Assembly (NCBI GenBank): GCA_903929035.1
Contig: CAIYTF010000002.1
Location: forward strand, 1 to 64,000
DNA length: 64,000 bases
Source: an uncultured Ignavibacteriales bacterium
GTDB lineage: Bacteria; Bacteroidota; Ignavibacteria; Ignavibacteriales; Ignavibacteriaceae
Reading direction: 5' to 3'
Shown here: one piece after another, positions 24,525 through 35,369 of the stretch
Numbering within the stretch: the stretch's first letter is position 1
How the letters are laid out: every line of letters starts with the position of its first letter
Translations under genes and position numbers: made by a program
Notes under the pieces: model-generated
What the model saw: the letters and a program-made list of their open reading frames with translations, nothing else
What the model was told of the DNA's origin: nothing
Database searches by the model: none

Positions 24525-27485
24525 TCATACAAAACCGGCACGAGTCAATGTTGTTAATAGAGATTCAGCACTTTTCTTCCACGTGAAACTCTTCATAAAC
24601 TCATCGGCAGCATTGCCGATAGTATTAATTTCTTGCCGATGATGATATGCCCATTCTAATTTGGAAACAATTTCATCAAGTGAAGATTCACGCCAATCGG
24701 CAATCAAGTTATTATTATTTTCATCATAAAGATAATATGGATTCTGCTCTAACAGCGGCAGTGAATTTTGGTTAGTCAAAACATCGGTATGTCCTGAATT
24801 ATACGAAGCGATTACAGGTTTTCCGCAAGCCATATATTCCATTAACACGAGATTAGTCCCCCCCTCGCATCGGTTTGGAAATAATCCGATATCAGTTTTT
24901 GAATATATATCCGGCAATAAGTTATTATTCGTTAATGGCAGCGTGATAACACGTGAAAGATCAAGTTTATTATCTATGCAAAGATTTGCTACAAATTCCA
25001 GCCAGTCATTCCCCCTTGGATTGAAGTAAATATGCTTGGACTGCCGCATACTTGTCATTGTCCCAAGCCATATATTAAACCAAGCATTAACCAAAATAAC
25101 ATCAGAATACTTCTGTTGTAAAATTGAGACTGCCCGCAAAACAAGGTCTTGTCCTTTTCGCAATTCAAATTTTCCGCCGGAAAATATAGTAAACAAGGAA
25201 TCTTTACGAATATTATCCCGAGGATAAAAAATAGTTTCGTCTATCCCTTGTATCAAGCATTCAGCGGCAGCAAATCCTTTTTCTTTAAGTTTATTTCTAT
25301 TCCAAATTGAGCCGCCTAAAATAAGGTCAAGCTGCTTGCCGTTTTCTATGGATTCATCGGAAAGCTCGTTTTCAAAGAATGTATAACCGATATTTTGCTT
25401 TCCGCGCACGGTATGGAGAGTTTTCAAATCAGCTCCCTGTAACGCGTGGAATATAGTACCATTAAATACCAATGTGTCACCAGCTGAATTGAATATTTGT
25501 ACCTTGGTGAGCTGTTGAACTTCTTTTATTAAATATTTACTGCAAACACCCCATCCAAAATTTTCGCCCGCGGAAAGCGCGAGCATCAATGGTATCTTCG
25601 CGATGTTCTGATTTGGATTCAGTATATCAAGAATAGATTTTTTTACGGCGGAAACTACATTGCTCCATACACGCTGTTGTGTCTGCCTGAATATGGTAAT
25701 AGATAGATACCACTTTGACTTTGACCCATCGCCTATCCATCTCCAGTCAGGAACTTTGGCAGCCATAAGAAAAGTCTTTTTCCCGAGGGCACCGCAAAGA
25801 TGTGCAACTGAAGAATCTATGGTAACAATAAGGTCCATATTGCTTATGATAGCGGCTGTATCGGCAAAGTCCGCAATTTCACCCGACAAATCTGTGATTC
25901 TATTCTTTGCAAAACAATCAGATTGTAATTCTTGAGCGGGACTGCCAACCTGGATACTGAAAAAATCTATATTAGGAATCTCAAGCAAAGGTAATAAATC
26001 AGAAATATTGCAATGCCGTTTTTTGTTTATGTTTGAAAACGTGTTACCGGTCCAAAACAACCCTACCCTAAAGTTTGTTGATGTTGATAAATTTAACCTC
26101 CATTTATCAGCTAAATCTTTTGGGGGCTTCAAATATTCGCGATATTCTGAAAGTTCATAGCATTTTTGCCATAATATTTTAGGAATGCTTAGCAGTGGAG
26201 AATAATAGTCATAGCTATTCGATTTCGCGGTTGTATCATCACTTACAATTGTATCTATTTGTGTAAAATATTTTAGCAGTCTGAGATGTTCCGGCTTAGA
26301 ATGAAATGTTATAACAGCTCCATTTTCTTTCAATGGAATTAAGTAGCGAATAAATTGGAACGTGTCGCCTGACCCTTGTTCTTCAAAAACAAAAATGCTT
26401 TTTCCTTCAAGTGATTCTCCCTCCCATTTTCTAATTGGATATTTCCGATTCTTAAACAAATCGAATTTTAGTCTTGATTCATAGCAGTTCCAGCCCGCCT
26501 CGAAATTACCAATAGACATCTCTATCTCTGACAAGGCAAATTGAACGAGCTGATTCTCAGGCGCGAGTTCAAGCGCGGTTGTTAGGAGACTTCGAGATTC
26601 ATTGAATAATCCCATTTCCTGTTTGGCAAGTCCTGCATTAAAATAGGCTTCCCAACGAGCCGGATTGACAGTAATAGCACGATTAAATAGCTGCAGAGCA
26701 ATATCAAAACTCAATCGTTGAAAATTGATTTCTCCAAGATCGATTAGTGCTTCATAATAATCCGGATTAGCCGCGAGTACCTCGGTGAGGTATTGTTCTG
26801 CTTCCGCGACATTGTTTGTTTCTATCCTGAGAGAGGCTATGTTATATTTAATGTCAACTGAATTTGGAGCTGAGCTAAGTGCTTTGAAAAAATATTCTTC
26901 CGCCATAGAAAGAGATTTCTTTTTACGATAGATTAGTCCCAAATTTAATAAGCATTCAGAGTGACAGGGTAATATTCTTAAGAGCAGCAAGTAAAACTTT
27001 TCCGCCTCGTCCAATCGCTCAAGTTTATGCAGGCACAGCGCAAAATTATATATTGCTTCCGGTGAAGAAGGTTCTATAGAAAGTGCTTTATTGAGCATCG
27101 CGAAAGCATCATTATAGTTCTCCCTGCCGGATAGTAACACGCCATAATTTGTGAGAACGCCAACGTGGTTAGGCTCAATACGGAGAGCAATTTCGAAACA
27201 TTCGGCTGATTTTTCATAGTCATTCAATGAGTGGAATACAAGCCCCAATGCATTCAGTGTATCTGTGTTAGCAGAGTCTATAGAATAGGAATCCATCAAA
27301 AGCTCGCGTGCGGAAATCATATCTCCTACTTGATATTTTAGAGTGCCAAATAGGCGGAGGATTTGAGCATTTGATTTCTCAACGGAGAGCAATTGATTAT
27401 ATAAATCTTCGGCAGCTTCAAAATTAGCGTTACGATGCTCTGCTATGGCTTGTTGAAGTAATTGGGAAGTATTAAAGTTATCCAC
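24525..27485 (-). CDS. TPR - GT9-like - GT4 fusion glycosyltransferase
   Basis: A 986-residue three-part protein. Residues 1-340 are about nine tetratricopeptide repeats (for example PEAIYNFALCLHKLERLDEA). Residues 345-620 resemble the heptosyltransferase-like domain that follows TPRs in many bacterial proteins (FVFEEQGSGDTFQFIRYL, VGLFWTGNTFSNINKKRH, DLIVTIDSSVAHLCGALGKK). Residues 635-986 are a GT4-type transferase with FPNRCEGGTNLVLMEYMACG and KPVIASYNSG as the nucleotide-sugar block. It likely acts in glycan or protein glycosylation at the cytoplasmic face. It ends the left half of the glycan island. Confidence 0.85.
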   Translation of the reverse strand: MDNFNTSQLLQQAIAEHRNANFEAAEDLYNQLLSVEKSNAQILRLFGTLKYQVGDMISARELLMDSYSIDSANTDTLNALGLVFHSLNDYEKSAECFEIALRIEPNHVGVLTNYGVLLSGRENYNDAFAMLNKALSIEPSSPEAIYNFALCLHKLERLDEAEKFYLLLLRILPCHSECLLNLGLIYRKKKSLSMAEEYFFKALSSAPNSVDIKYNIASLRIETNNVAEAEQYLTEVLAANPDYYEALIDLGEINFQRLSFDIALQLFNRAITVNPARWEAYFNAGLAKQEMGLFNESRSLLTTALELAPENQLVQFALSEIEMSIGNFEAGWNCYESRLKFDLFKNRKYPIRKWEGESLEGKSIFVFEEQGSGDTFQFIRYLIPLKENGAVITFHSKPEHLRLLKYFTQIDTIVSDDTTAKSNSYDYYSPLLSIPKILWQKCYELSEYREYLKPPKDLADKWRLNLSTSTNFRVGLFWTGNTFSNINKKRHCNISDLLPLLEIPNIDFFSIQVGSPAQELQSDCFAKNRITDLSGEIADFADTAAIISNMDLIVTIDSSVAHLCGALGKKTFLMAAKVPDWRWIGDGSKSKWYLSITIFRQTQQRVWSNVVSAVKKSILDILNPNQNIAKIPLMLALSAGENFGWGVCSKYLIKEVQQLTKVQIFNSAGDTLVFNGTIFHALQGADLKTLHTVRGKQNIGYTFFENELSDESIENGKQLDLILGGSIWNRNKLKEKGFAAAECLIQGIDETIFYPRDNIRKDSLFTIFSGGKFELRKGQDLVLRAVSILQQKYSDVILVNAWFNIWLGTMTSMRQSKHIYFNPRGNDWLEFVANLCIDNKLDLSRVITLPLTNNNLLPDIYSKTDIGLFPNRCEGGTNLVLMEYMACGKPVIASYNSGHTDVLTNQNSLPLLEQNPYYLYDENNNNLIADWRESSLDEIVSKLEWAYHHRQEINTIGNAADEFMKSFTWKKSAESLLTTLTRAGFV

Positions 27486-27503
27486 TAACTTTTTTTAAGC
27501 TCA

Positions 27504-29036
27504 TTATTTTGTTATAGTAACCGCGTTAACAAGATTATTGATTTTCTTTATAACAGAATCAATAATTTGAATCTTGGAAACATCATCCTTAAATATTTCT
27601 TTTGAATCAGCCAGAATGCTTATACAATCGTCAATTTTATTCTCTCTGATTAAAATTGAAATCTTTCGCAGAAGAAGCGAAAGATTCTTTGGACGAGCAG
27701 TCAAAGATTCGGAGGCAAATTGCATTGCAAGCAATTCATTCCCTGTTTCTTCATACAGCAAAGAAAGTGCTTCCGCGATATAGCTGTCGGAACTCTTTTT
27801 ATACAAACCGGATAATAAATCTAAAGCAAAAGATTTGTTAGGAAGACGGGCTATCAGCTCGCAATAAACTTCATTTTTCCCTTCTATAAAAAGAGAGATT
27901 AAAAAATCAAGTTCTGATGATGAAAGAGTTGTATTTGAGAAAAACTTACGCAGTATTCTTGTTTCTTTCTTTATTGAATCATCTGAATTTCCTTCGGATA
28001 TTTCAAGTTCATTTAGGTAAAATTCAAGAGCCGGAAGATTTTGATAACGAACGGAAAATGATATTCCTTGTAAAGCAAGTTCGGCAGGGTCTATCATAAT
28101 ATCAAATGGACTGACAGCCTTTCCTTGTAATAACGCGAGATTATTCTTATATCCTTTCAAATAAAAATCAAATCCGGGCAGCAACTCATTTTTTCGGAAA
28201 CAAACTTTTGCCGCGATCACGTTCACTAACGGGGCATCTGGATTAGCTTCTAAAGCACTCAAAATAAAGCGCGATGCTGAATCTACATCATTTTTTTCAA
28301 GTGCTACTGCAGCTAAGAATCGGTTAGCGTGGGCATTGTAATGTGAAGCTAGCGAAGCATCAGTCAGGCAATATTCAAAATACTCGGCTGCCTTCGTGTT
28401 ATGTTGCATTACAGCATAAGAACTCGCGATCTGAAATGCAGTGTATCCGTCTTTTATTTCATTGAAATCTTCAAGGAGAAGAATTAGATTCCGCTCAGCT
28501 TTGGCTTCTAACTGTTCTCGTGGAACATCATAACCCAAATGGATAAGTTTTATTCCGGAATCGTGTATAGAATATCCTTGTTCATTTAACGAGCCGAATA
28601 TTTGTTCGTGAACTCTCCCTTTAAAACGAATATCAGGGTGCGCGCGGAAGAGGCGAATATACTTCATCACGTTGGGCCGTCCGCCTTGTTTATCAACGCT
28701 TTGCAGATTGCAATAAATACCCGCGAAAATATTAGATTTAACTATATGTAACAGTTCTTTAATTGATTTAGATGAAAGTCGTTCATCTGCATCTATATAA
28801 AATATCCACTTCCCTGTCGCTTTTGATAAGGCATAGTTTCTTGTATAGGAGAAGTTATTATTCCAAGGCATATCAAACAATTTAACGGAAAATTCATTGG
28901 CGATTCTTTTAGTGGCATCGGTTGATCCCGTATCCACTATAATAAACTCAGGGGAAACCGGCAACAGGGATTTTAGACAATCACGAAGATACTTTTCTTC
29001 GTTCTTGACAATCATACAAACACTTAAATCGGGCAT
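27504..29036 (-). CDS. GT2 glycosyltransferase with TPR C-terminus
   Basis: The 510 residues start with a GT-A (family 2) domain: LSVCMIVKNEEKYLRDCLKS, FIIVDTGSTDATKRIA (about 34-49) and WIFYIDADERLSSKS (about 75-89, the DAD metal site). From about residue 190 the sequence becomes helical repeats typical of TPRs. The 'CMIVKNEE ... DTGSTD ... DADER' signature is shared with SunS-like and other TPR-linked transferases. It begins eight bases after the TPR gene upstream and is 18 bases from the next gene. Confidence 0.88.
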   Translation of the reverse strand: MPDLSVCMIVKNEEKYLRDCLKSLLPVSPEFIIVDTGSTDATKRIANEFSVKLFDMPWNNNFSYTRNYALSKATGKWIFYIDADERLSSKSIKELLHIVKSNIFAGIYCNLQSVDKQGGRPNVMKYIRLFRAHPDIRFKGRVHEQIFGSLNEQGYSIHDSGIKLIHLGYDVPREQLEAKAERNLILLLEDFNEIKDGYTAFQIASSYAVMQHNTKAAEYFEYCLTDASLASHYNAHANRFLAAVALEKNDVDSASRFILSALEANPDAPLVNVIAAKVCFRKNELLPGFDFYLKGYKNNLALLQGKAVSPFDIMIDPAELALQGISFSVRYQNLPALEFYLNELEISEGNSDDSIKKETRILRKFFSNTTLSSSELDFLISLFIEGKNEVYCELIARLPNKSFALDLLSGLYKKSSDSYIAEALSLLYEETGNELLAMQFASESLTARPKNLSLLLRKISILIRENKIDDCISILADSKEIFKDDVSKIQIIDSVIKKINNLVNAVTITK

Positions 29037-29043
29037 AAATGAA

Positions 29044-30207
29044 TTAGCGGTACTTCAGAATAGACTGCAGTCCTATATGCGCCGCTTCATTTTGCGGATT
29101 TATTTTAATTGCCCACTCATACATTGTTTTAGCTGCATCGAAGTTGCGTTCTCGTGAAAAGACATCTGCCAAGCCCACGCAAGCTGGTGATGATTCCGGA
29201 TAAACTGTCAAGGCTTCTTCAAACGACATTCGGGCTTCATTCAAGAGGTTAAGTTTCAATTGCGCGGAACCTTTAAAATTTAATAAACGGGACATCATCA
29301 CGCAATCGGCATCGTCACGCTTGCGAAGTTCATCTTCCGCGGCAGTAATTTTTTCCAATGCACTGTCAAAAGCATCTTTAGAAAAGAGATCGAATGCTTC
29401 GCTTATCATTTGTTCAACGAATTTCAATATCTTGGAACCCTGGAAAATAGAACTTGTTTTAGGAAGTTTATTTAATCCTCCAAGCGCAAATTTGTTATCG
29501 GGATTCAAGCGTATAGCTATCTCGAACATTTTTTTTGCTTCATAATCTTTGTTCTCTATATATAGTATTTCGCCCAGTCCTGCATAAGCCTGGGAAGATT
29601 CCGGATTGACAGTTTTAGCTTTCTCAAAGTAAGTTCGTGCCATCTCTTGATTATTTTTAGCCATATAGATAAAAGCCCTAAAATTTAATATTGAAGCATA
29701 TTGTTCTTTATATGTTTCTTCAAGCTCTTGCACGCTCTTTAATGCCGAAGAGTAATCTTTACGAGAAAAATCATTGTATGCCGATTCAAGCAGCTGGTCA
29801 CTCCGGTGTGCATCCAAACCATCCTGCAAAGTTGCTTCAACTTTTTGCAGCAAAAGGCGCGCGTTCTGATTCATATCATCGTTCTTTAATGCCCATTGCA
29901 ACATAACTTTGGCATTTTCCAATTCGCCAAGTTGAAGAAATGTTTTTCCTAAGTACAAACAGGCATCTGTAGATTCCGGATTTTCTTTCAGTGCTGCTTC
30001 ATAAGATGGAAGCGCGGCATCAAAATTTCCCTGATTATATAAAATACTGCCGCGAAGCATAAACAATTCCTCCTTTGATAGACCTGCACTTTTCTCGAGC
30101 GGAGTAAATGCATTTTCTGCTTCATTAAGCAGTGCTAATGCCTTATCGTGATTATTTTCTTTTGATTCACGAATCGCGCTTTGCAGGCATTCTAAGTATC
30201 GATTCAT
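29044..30207 (-). CDS. tetratricopeptide-repeat protein
   Basis: The 387 residues are almost entirely TPR helices, with about nine 34-residue repeats such as YNQGNFDAALPSYEAALKEN, and PESTDACLYLGKTFLQLGEL directly after. No catalytic domain, signal peptide or membrane segment is visible. It lies between two glycosyltransferase genes with small gaps, so it is probably a scaffold or acceptor-recognition partner for them. That role is inferred from context. Confidence 0.8.
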   Translation of the reverse strand: MNRYLECLQSAIRESKENNHDKALALLNEAENAFTPLEKSAGLSKEELFMLRGSILYNQGNFDAALPSYEAALKENPESTDACLYLGKTFLQLGELENAKVMLQWALKNDDMNQNARLLLQKVEATLQDGLDAHRSDQLLESAYNDFSRKDYSSALKSVQELEETYKEQYASILNFRAFIYMAKNNQEMARTYFEKAKTVNPESSQAYAGLGEILYIENKDYEAKKMFEIAIRLNPDNKFALGGLNKLPKTSSIFQGSKILKFVEQMISEAFDLFSKDAFDSALEKITAAEDELRKRDDADCVMMSRLLNFKGSAQLKLNLLNEARMSFEEALTVYPESSPACVGLADVFSRERNFDAAKTMYEWAIKINPQNEAAHIGLQSILKYR

Positions 30208-30249
30208 CTATTAATACTCTTTCTGATGTTAGTAATTCTTATTTTCATA

Positions 30250-32316
30250 TTATGATGATACGTTGTTGCTATTCATTATACACAATTTTTTATGCAGTTC
30301 AGTAATTGCAGCAATCTCTTTTTCGGAAATATTAAATTTGTCAGTTTCAATATACTTGATAATTTTTTCTGTTTCTAATTGTGCAGCAAAATAATCGTTC
30401 TCACTCAAAAGTGATTGTAATCTTAAATTTAGTTCAATATAGCGGCTTGAATCGAAAGGAATAAATGTTTTTCTTTTGTTGGGGGAAATGCCTTTAAGCC
30501 AAATGTCTTCCGGGTCCGCACCCCATTTATTGATGAAAATTTGCTTGTTTGTTTCAAGTCCGGCAAAATATTTCTTTTCACCTTCAGCAAGAAAGCTTTT
30601 CGAGCCGAAGTGGTGAATGAAAACATCCCGTGCTATTACTGTTTTATATCCCGATAATTGAAGACGGAGACAATAATCATCGTCTTCAAAATTACCAGGC
30701 GCAAAACGCTCATCTAAACCGCCTAACAAGGTTAGCACTTCTCTTTTTAATAAAACACACAGAAAGGCAGCACGAGGGAACTCCGTGTAGTTACCTCGCT
30801 CATTGACTTTTAGTTTGTCAGCGTGTGAAAACATTTCTTTAATTGTTGAATATTTTGCTGTCTTATCAATCTGGACACCGCTCACATAGTTGGACATCGG
30901 AGCAGCAATTCCATATTCTTTTTTTTGCTCTGCCAATGAAATAAGTTTTTCTAACCATTCTTTGGTGAAAATCAGGTCGTTATTCGCGATAACAAGATAT
31001 TCACCGTTTGCAACTTTCAATCCTTGATTTACCGCTCCCGGAAAGCCGACATTCTCAACATTATGAATTGTGGTATAGTTAATACGTCCTTTTTGTTTGG
31101 CAAGTTTATCAATATATGCTTTTGTGCCATCGGTTGAGGCATTATTTATAAGTATTATTTCAAACGGCAATTGTGTTGAAACTTCAAGAGAGTCAATGCA
31201 TTGTTTTGTATATTCAAGATTATTAAAAAGAGGAATAACAATTGACGTTAATCTTGGCGAACCGTCAATATACCGAGTACCTTTTTGGATAGAATTCCTG
31301 TTCATTTGCCAATTTAAAACATCTTTTATTCGGCTTTCTACAAAAGATACAGATTGCAAATCAGCAAAAGACTCATAAACATTTCTGAGATTTTGTAATA
31401 TATCAATATTCCCTGTAGAGAGGCTCAAAAGGTTTTCGAAATTTAGTATTAGTTCCTTTTTTTCGGTTTGAAGCATTAAGAACCGGCGAAATGATTGTGA
31501 AAGAAGACTTTCCCTAATTTCGTGTGAGTTGAATAATATTAGCTCATTCACATCCCACAAATATTTTTTTTCACCTTGAATAAACTCGTCATATTGCACG
31601 TGCCATCCAGCGGCTCTTTCCTCTTCAGCAAATCGAGCTGCCCTATCTTGCATCACTTTTTTATATCCGTGTTGTTCGCTCCTGATAGGATAGTGCCGCA
31701 GGAGAAAAGGAATTGGGAAAATATTTCGATCTGCAAAACTTATTGAATGACCACCGGATGTGACAAGATCAATTTTCTGTTTGGTGTTTTTCCAAGCCTT
31801 GATCTGATTATGATCGAACCAACGTCCCGGTTCATAATAGGTTAGATATTTTCTTACATCCTCAAAAGGAGGAAACGAATTATCAATCGGTCTGAAATTA
31901 TATAGGCTAAAATTGATAGCATTATATCCTAATTTATCGACAAAAGCGATACCTTCCGAAAGAGAAGTGTTTGGGAACGGACTTTCGCGAAATTCATCAG
32001 CGTCCGCGTGGATAATCCAATCCGCTTCGGACTGCATCGCGATTTGTTGTTTCCGTTGAAGGATCAAATGCCACAAATATTCTTTCTTGGCACGTACAGA
32101 ATATTCAGCGTCATCAGGAAATGTCTCGATATGAATAAGTCCCTTCCCAAGCAGCTTTTTTGCTTTATCAACCGTTTTATCGGTTGAGCAATTATCTATA
32201 AGATAGACATCAACACCATTATCTATCAAGTCTTTAATCACGTGGTAGATGACATCTTCTTCGTTAAATGAAGATATAATTGCAAGAATAATTAGCTTAT
32301 TATTTTGAGGGGTCAA
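30250..32316 (-). CDS. two-domain GT2 glycosyltransferase
   Basis: A 688-residue protein with two GT-A domains. The first (about 5-260) has IIAIISSFNEEDVIYHVIKD, LIDNCSTDKTVDKA and HADADEF. The second (about 350-620) has TSIVIPLFNNLEYTKQCIDS, ILINNASTDGTKAYID, VIANNDLIF and the acceptor-region FEDDDYCLRLQLSG. The tail is helical. A two-site transferase could add two different sugars or alternate linkages. Its products are unknown. It is in the left-hand operon, 42 bases upstream of the TPR gene. Confidence 0.87.
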   Translation of the reverse strand: MTPQNNKLIILAIISSFNEEDVIYHVIKDLIDNGVDVYLIDNCSTDKTVDKAKKLLGKGLIHIETFPDDAEYSVRAKKEYLWHLILQRKQQIAMQSEADWIIHADADEFRESPFPNTSLSEGIAFVDKLGYNAINFSLYNFRPIDNSFPPFEDVRKYLTYYEPGRWFDHNQIKAWKNTKQKIDLVTSGGHSISFADRNIFPIPFLLRHYPIRSEQHGYKKVMQDRAARFAEEERAAGWHVQYDEFIQGEKKYLWDVNELILFNSHEIRESLLSQSFRRFLMLQTEKKELILNFENLLSLSTGNIDILQNLRNVYESFADLQSVSFVESRIKDVLNWQMNRNSIQKGTRYIDGSPRLTSIVIPLFNNLEYTKQCIDSLEVSTQLPFEIILINNASTDGTKAYIDKLAKQKGRINYTTIHNVENVGFPGAVNQGLKVANGEYLVIANNDLIFTKEWLEKLISLAEQKKEYGIAAPMSNYVSGVQIDKTAKYSTIKEMFSHADKLKVNERGNYTEFPRAAFLCVLLKREVLTLLGGLDERFAPGNFEDDDYCLRLQLSGYKTVIARDVFIHHFGSKSFLAEGEKKYFAGLETNKQIFINKWGADPEDIWLKGISPNKRKTFIPFDSSRYIELNLRLQSLLSENDYFAAQLETEKIIKYIETDKFNISEKEIAAITELHKKLCIMNSNNVSS

Positions 32317-32420
32317 AGCGTTTCCTTTTCTATATTCAGTATTTAAACACTGAAATTTTTAAAAAAAACGCTACCCGCGAGCTATCTGAATTTTGGGTTA
32401 CTGATAGAATAACTTCGTTT

Positions 32421-35369
32421 TTAAGTTCCAATATTATATTTCCTCAAAAGGGGTTCGAATTTCTGTTTATGTGCTTCATTCTTGATTTTAGCGATATAAG
32501 TAAGTGCCCCTGTTATATCGTTTAGTTGAAGAAATTTCATAGCGATGTTCATATTGGCGGCATCCATAGAAATCTCTCTTTCATATTGCCAATTGAAGTT
32601 TGGGAAAAAGAAAGATAAATCCCTTTTTTGTAAAATATTATTGATTATTCGAGCATCGAAAGAAAGGTCGATATGCGGTTTCATTCTGCCGGAAAGATTG
32701 TCCGCGTGAATTCTGTATTGAACCAAAACTTCCGGCAGATATTTCACGTTGATATTCAAACTTGGCAAAATTCTGGACCACAACTCATAGTCGTGCGCAC
32801 GATGAAAAGCGGTGTCGTATTGAAATTCGCGTAAAATAGTTCTTTTTATTAACAATCCCGGATTGGGAATTGGCGAACCGTACAAAAGATAACGGATAGC
32901 ATCATCTATTCTATTTTGCCAATCCTGATATTGATGTATCACATTCGTTTCTTCGCCAATGGAAACCAATTTGCAGTATATCGCATCAGTATTTGGATAG
33001 TCAATCAGCAGTTTGCGATATTTTTCCAATATCTCCGGATATAGAATATCGTCTGAATCCAGCCAAAGAATATAGTCACCTGTTGCTTCCGTAACTGCTC
33101 TATTGCGTGTGTCCGGTGCGTTAGTGTGGCTTTTAAAAATGATTCTGACTTGTTTGTTTGAGGAATAATTTTGCAATAAATCCTTTGTTCCATCGGTAGA
33201 ACCATCATCTACAATCACTATTTCGAAATTTCTAAATGTTTGGCTTAATGCACTATCTACCGCGGCTTCAATAAAATCTTCACGATTATAAACAGGAATA
33301 CAAATAGAAATAAAAGGAGTATTCTCTTTTGTCTGTTGTTTAGTTTCGATAGATACAGATGTTTGAGACGGATTGTTATCCATCGAATTTAACAGTTGGC
33401 AAATAATAGATTCAACTTGAGGAAGAATAATATCCGATCCATATTTTTTTTCTACCAGAGAACGGTATCTTTCAGAATCATATTCATTAGCTGTTATAAG
33501 TTCAACGGCTTCATCTATAGTGTTGAACACCAAGTCATCTCCATAGATATTTCGGAGATTGCCGTAACCGTTATGAATGACGGGCTTAATACCCATCATC
33601 ATCGCTTCCATCAGTCCCAATCCTTGAGACTCGACTATCGATGTGGAAAGTATTATCGATTTATCACCTAACCATTCTTCGATGTTTTCAACTGTGCCTT
33701 CATAAAAGAAATTATTTTGCAATCCCAATTCATTGATTAAATGAATGCAATAATCATAGAGTTGATAATCCTGAATACGTCCAACCATATAAATGGAATA
33801 GCGAGGGTCTTTTTTTACCAAAGCCGATAGAACTTGAATCATCAATTGAGGATTCTTGTCTTTCTGAAAACGGGAAATATAAGCTATACGGAAATTATTT
33901 TTATGCTCTCTGAATTTTATTTGTGAACTTACAGAGTTTGGAATGTGAACTATGGAAACATTGTTATCTATTTCCGGCTCGTGATATTTCTTTATTACAT
34001 TAATAAATTCCGGATTAACTGTAATGAGTTTTTCAACACCAAACCAATTAATGTTGTTGATAGTTCCATCGTATGCCTCATAGCGGTGAAGCCGAACAAT
34101 CATTGGGGGCCTATGTGCCAATTGGCTTATGGTTATAGCGGGACCGTTCGCCCATTCACACCAAACCAAGTCGCTTTCATCGAGTATTTTTAAAAGTAAT
34201 TCTTCGTTTATCTCCGAAGCGTTATAACAGTTTACGATATAACCGCGGTTTTCTAGATAATTTTTTATCGGAGCAAAGAAACTGAAATTATTTTCATCGC
34301 CGGCGAAACAAGCGATAACAAGTTTTTCATTTTTTGACGGGGGTAGAACCACGGGAAATATCCCTTTTTCAATTTGCGATGAAAAAAGCGAAGTGTCCAA
34401 AGCCTTTTCATTGCGAAACACTTTTAACAATTCAGTTAGATTATTCCGGATCGCATTTGATTTTGGAGAATATTTTATTGCCGATTGAAAACAAAATGCT
34501 GAAAATTCTAAATCTGATTTATATTGTTTTGACCAAGGGGTTTTAAAAAATAATGACTTTACTCCGACTTTAAGAAGAGTATCCGCTACCTCTTTCATAG
34601 TAAAGCAACTATTCCCGTCAAATTTAAGGAGCTTAATAATATTGGATTCATTCCGGTATTTAGCTTTCATTATTTTCCTCTCTTCTAATTGAATAGAGGA
34701 ATCATTTGTCAGGGAATTGGGATTTTGAAAAAACAGGCCCAGTCTTTCGCCAAAGTGAAGTGCTTTTCTTTTATGCAAATTAAACCGTATATTAAATTCT
34801 CCATCTCCTACTGCCTGCAAATGCGGGGCAAAAAGTCCAATTTGTTTATGCAGGCTTTTCCGCCAAAGAGGCTGATGCCCAAATTGATGATGATGAAGAC
34901 AATTCTCATAATTGAACTCAGGATAGGTATAATAATTAATAGAATTGCATTCGGCAAAAGTTTCATTCATAATTGAACTTTCAATTGCATCTGCAAACAC
35001 TAATTCAATTTGAGGATTATGGTTTAAAACTTCGGCAAGAGTTTCAATAGCATCTAATCGATGCCGATCATCGCAATTTGCAATGGTTAGATAGTTACCG
35101 CTTGAATGTCTTAAGGCAAGATTCCACGCCGAAGAAAGAGTTTCCCGTACATCGGTTCTATAATATTTGATATTATGAAAATTATCGGTAAATCTTTCAA
35201 TGATTGGTTTCTCGTTCCCGGGTGATGCACTATCTACAACTATTATTTCCAATTGCCCTTGTTTATACAATGTTTGGTCGGTTAAATCGACCAAACATCC
35301 TTCAATGAATTTCGGAGCATTGTAAACAGATACTAATGCACTAACCATTATAGTGGAGCTTGACACCAT
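32421..35369 (-). CDS. three-domain glycosyltransferase (GT2 - GT4 - GT2)
   Basis: A 982-residue protein. Residues 8-235 form a GT2 domain (ALVSVYNAPKFIEGCLVDLT, VVDSASPGNEKPII). Residues 345-680 form a GT4 domain (LVIACFAGDENNFSFFAPIK, RIAYISRFQKDKNPQLMIQV, STSIVESQGLGLMEAMMMG). Residues 685-950 form a second GT2 domain (FISICIPVYNREDFIEAAVD, IVIVDDGSTDGTKDLLQ, LWLDSDDILYPEIL). The start could also be ATG 35348, seven codons in. It is the first gene of the left-hand minus-strand block, so its promoter should lie within 35370-35525. Confidence 0.87.
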   Translation of the reverse strand: MVSSSTIMVSALVSVYNAPKFIEGCLVDLTDQTLYKQGQLEIIVVDSASPGNEKPIIERFTDNFHNIKYYRTDVRETLSSAWNLALRHSSGNYLTIANCDDRHRLDAIETLAEVLNHNPQIELVFADAIESSIMNETFAECNSINYYTYPEFNYENCLHHHQFGHQPLWRKSLHKQIGLFAPHLQAVGDGEFNIRFNLHKRKALHFGERLGLFFQNPNSLTNDSSIQLEERKIMKAKYRNESNIIKLLKFDGNSCFTMKEVADTLLKVGVKSLFFKTPWSKQYKSDLEFSAFCFQSAIKYSPKSNAIRNNLTELLKVFRNEKALDTSLFSSQIEKGIFPVVLPPSKNEKLVIACFAGDENNFSFFAPIKNYLENRGYIVNCYNASEINEELLLKILDESDLVWCEWANGPAITISQLAHRPPMIVRLHRYEAYDGTINNINWFGVEKLITVNPEFINVIKKYHEPEIDNNVSIVHIPNSVSSQIKFREHKNNFRIAYISRFQKDKNPQLMIQVLSALVKKDPRYSIYMVGRIQDYQLYDYCIHLINELGLQNNFFYEGTVENIEEWLGDKSIILSTSIVESQGLGLMEAMMMGIKPVIHNGYGNLRNIYGDDLVFNTIDEAVELITANEYDSERYRSLVEKKYGSDIILPQVESIICQLLNSMDNNPSQTSVSIETKQQTKENTPFISICIPVYNREDFIEAAVDSALSQTFRNFEIVIVDDGSTDGTKDLLQNYSSNKQVRIIFKSHTNAPDTRNRAVTEATGDYILWLDSDDILYPEILEKYRKLLIDYPNTDAIYCKLVSIGEETNVIHQYQDWQNRIDDAIRYLLYGSPIPNPGLLIKRTILREFQYDTAFHRAHDYELWSRILPSLNINVKYLPEVLVQYRIHADNLSGRMKPHIDLSFDARIINNILQKRDLSFFFPNFNWQYEREISMDAANMNIAMKFLQLNDITGALTYIAKIKNEAHKQKFEPLLRKYNIGT

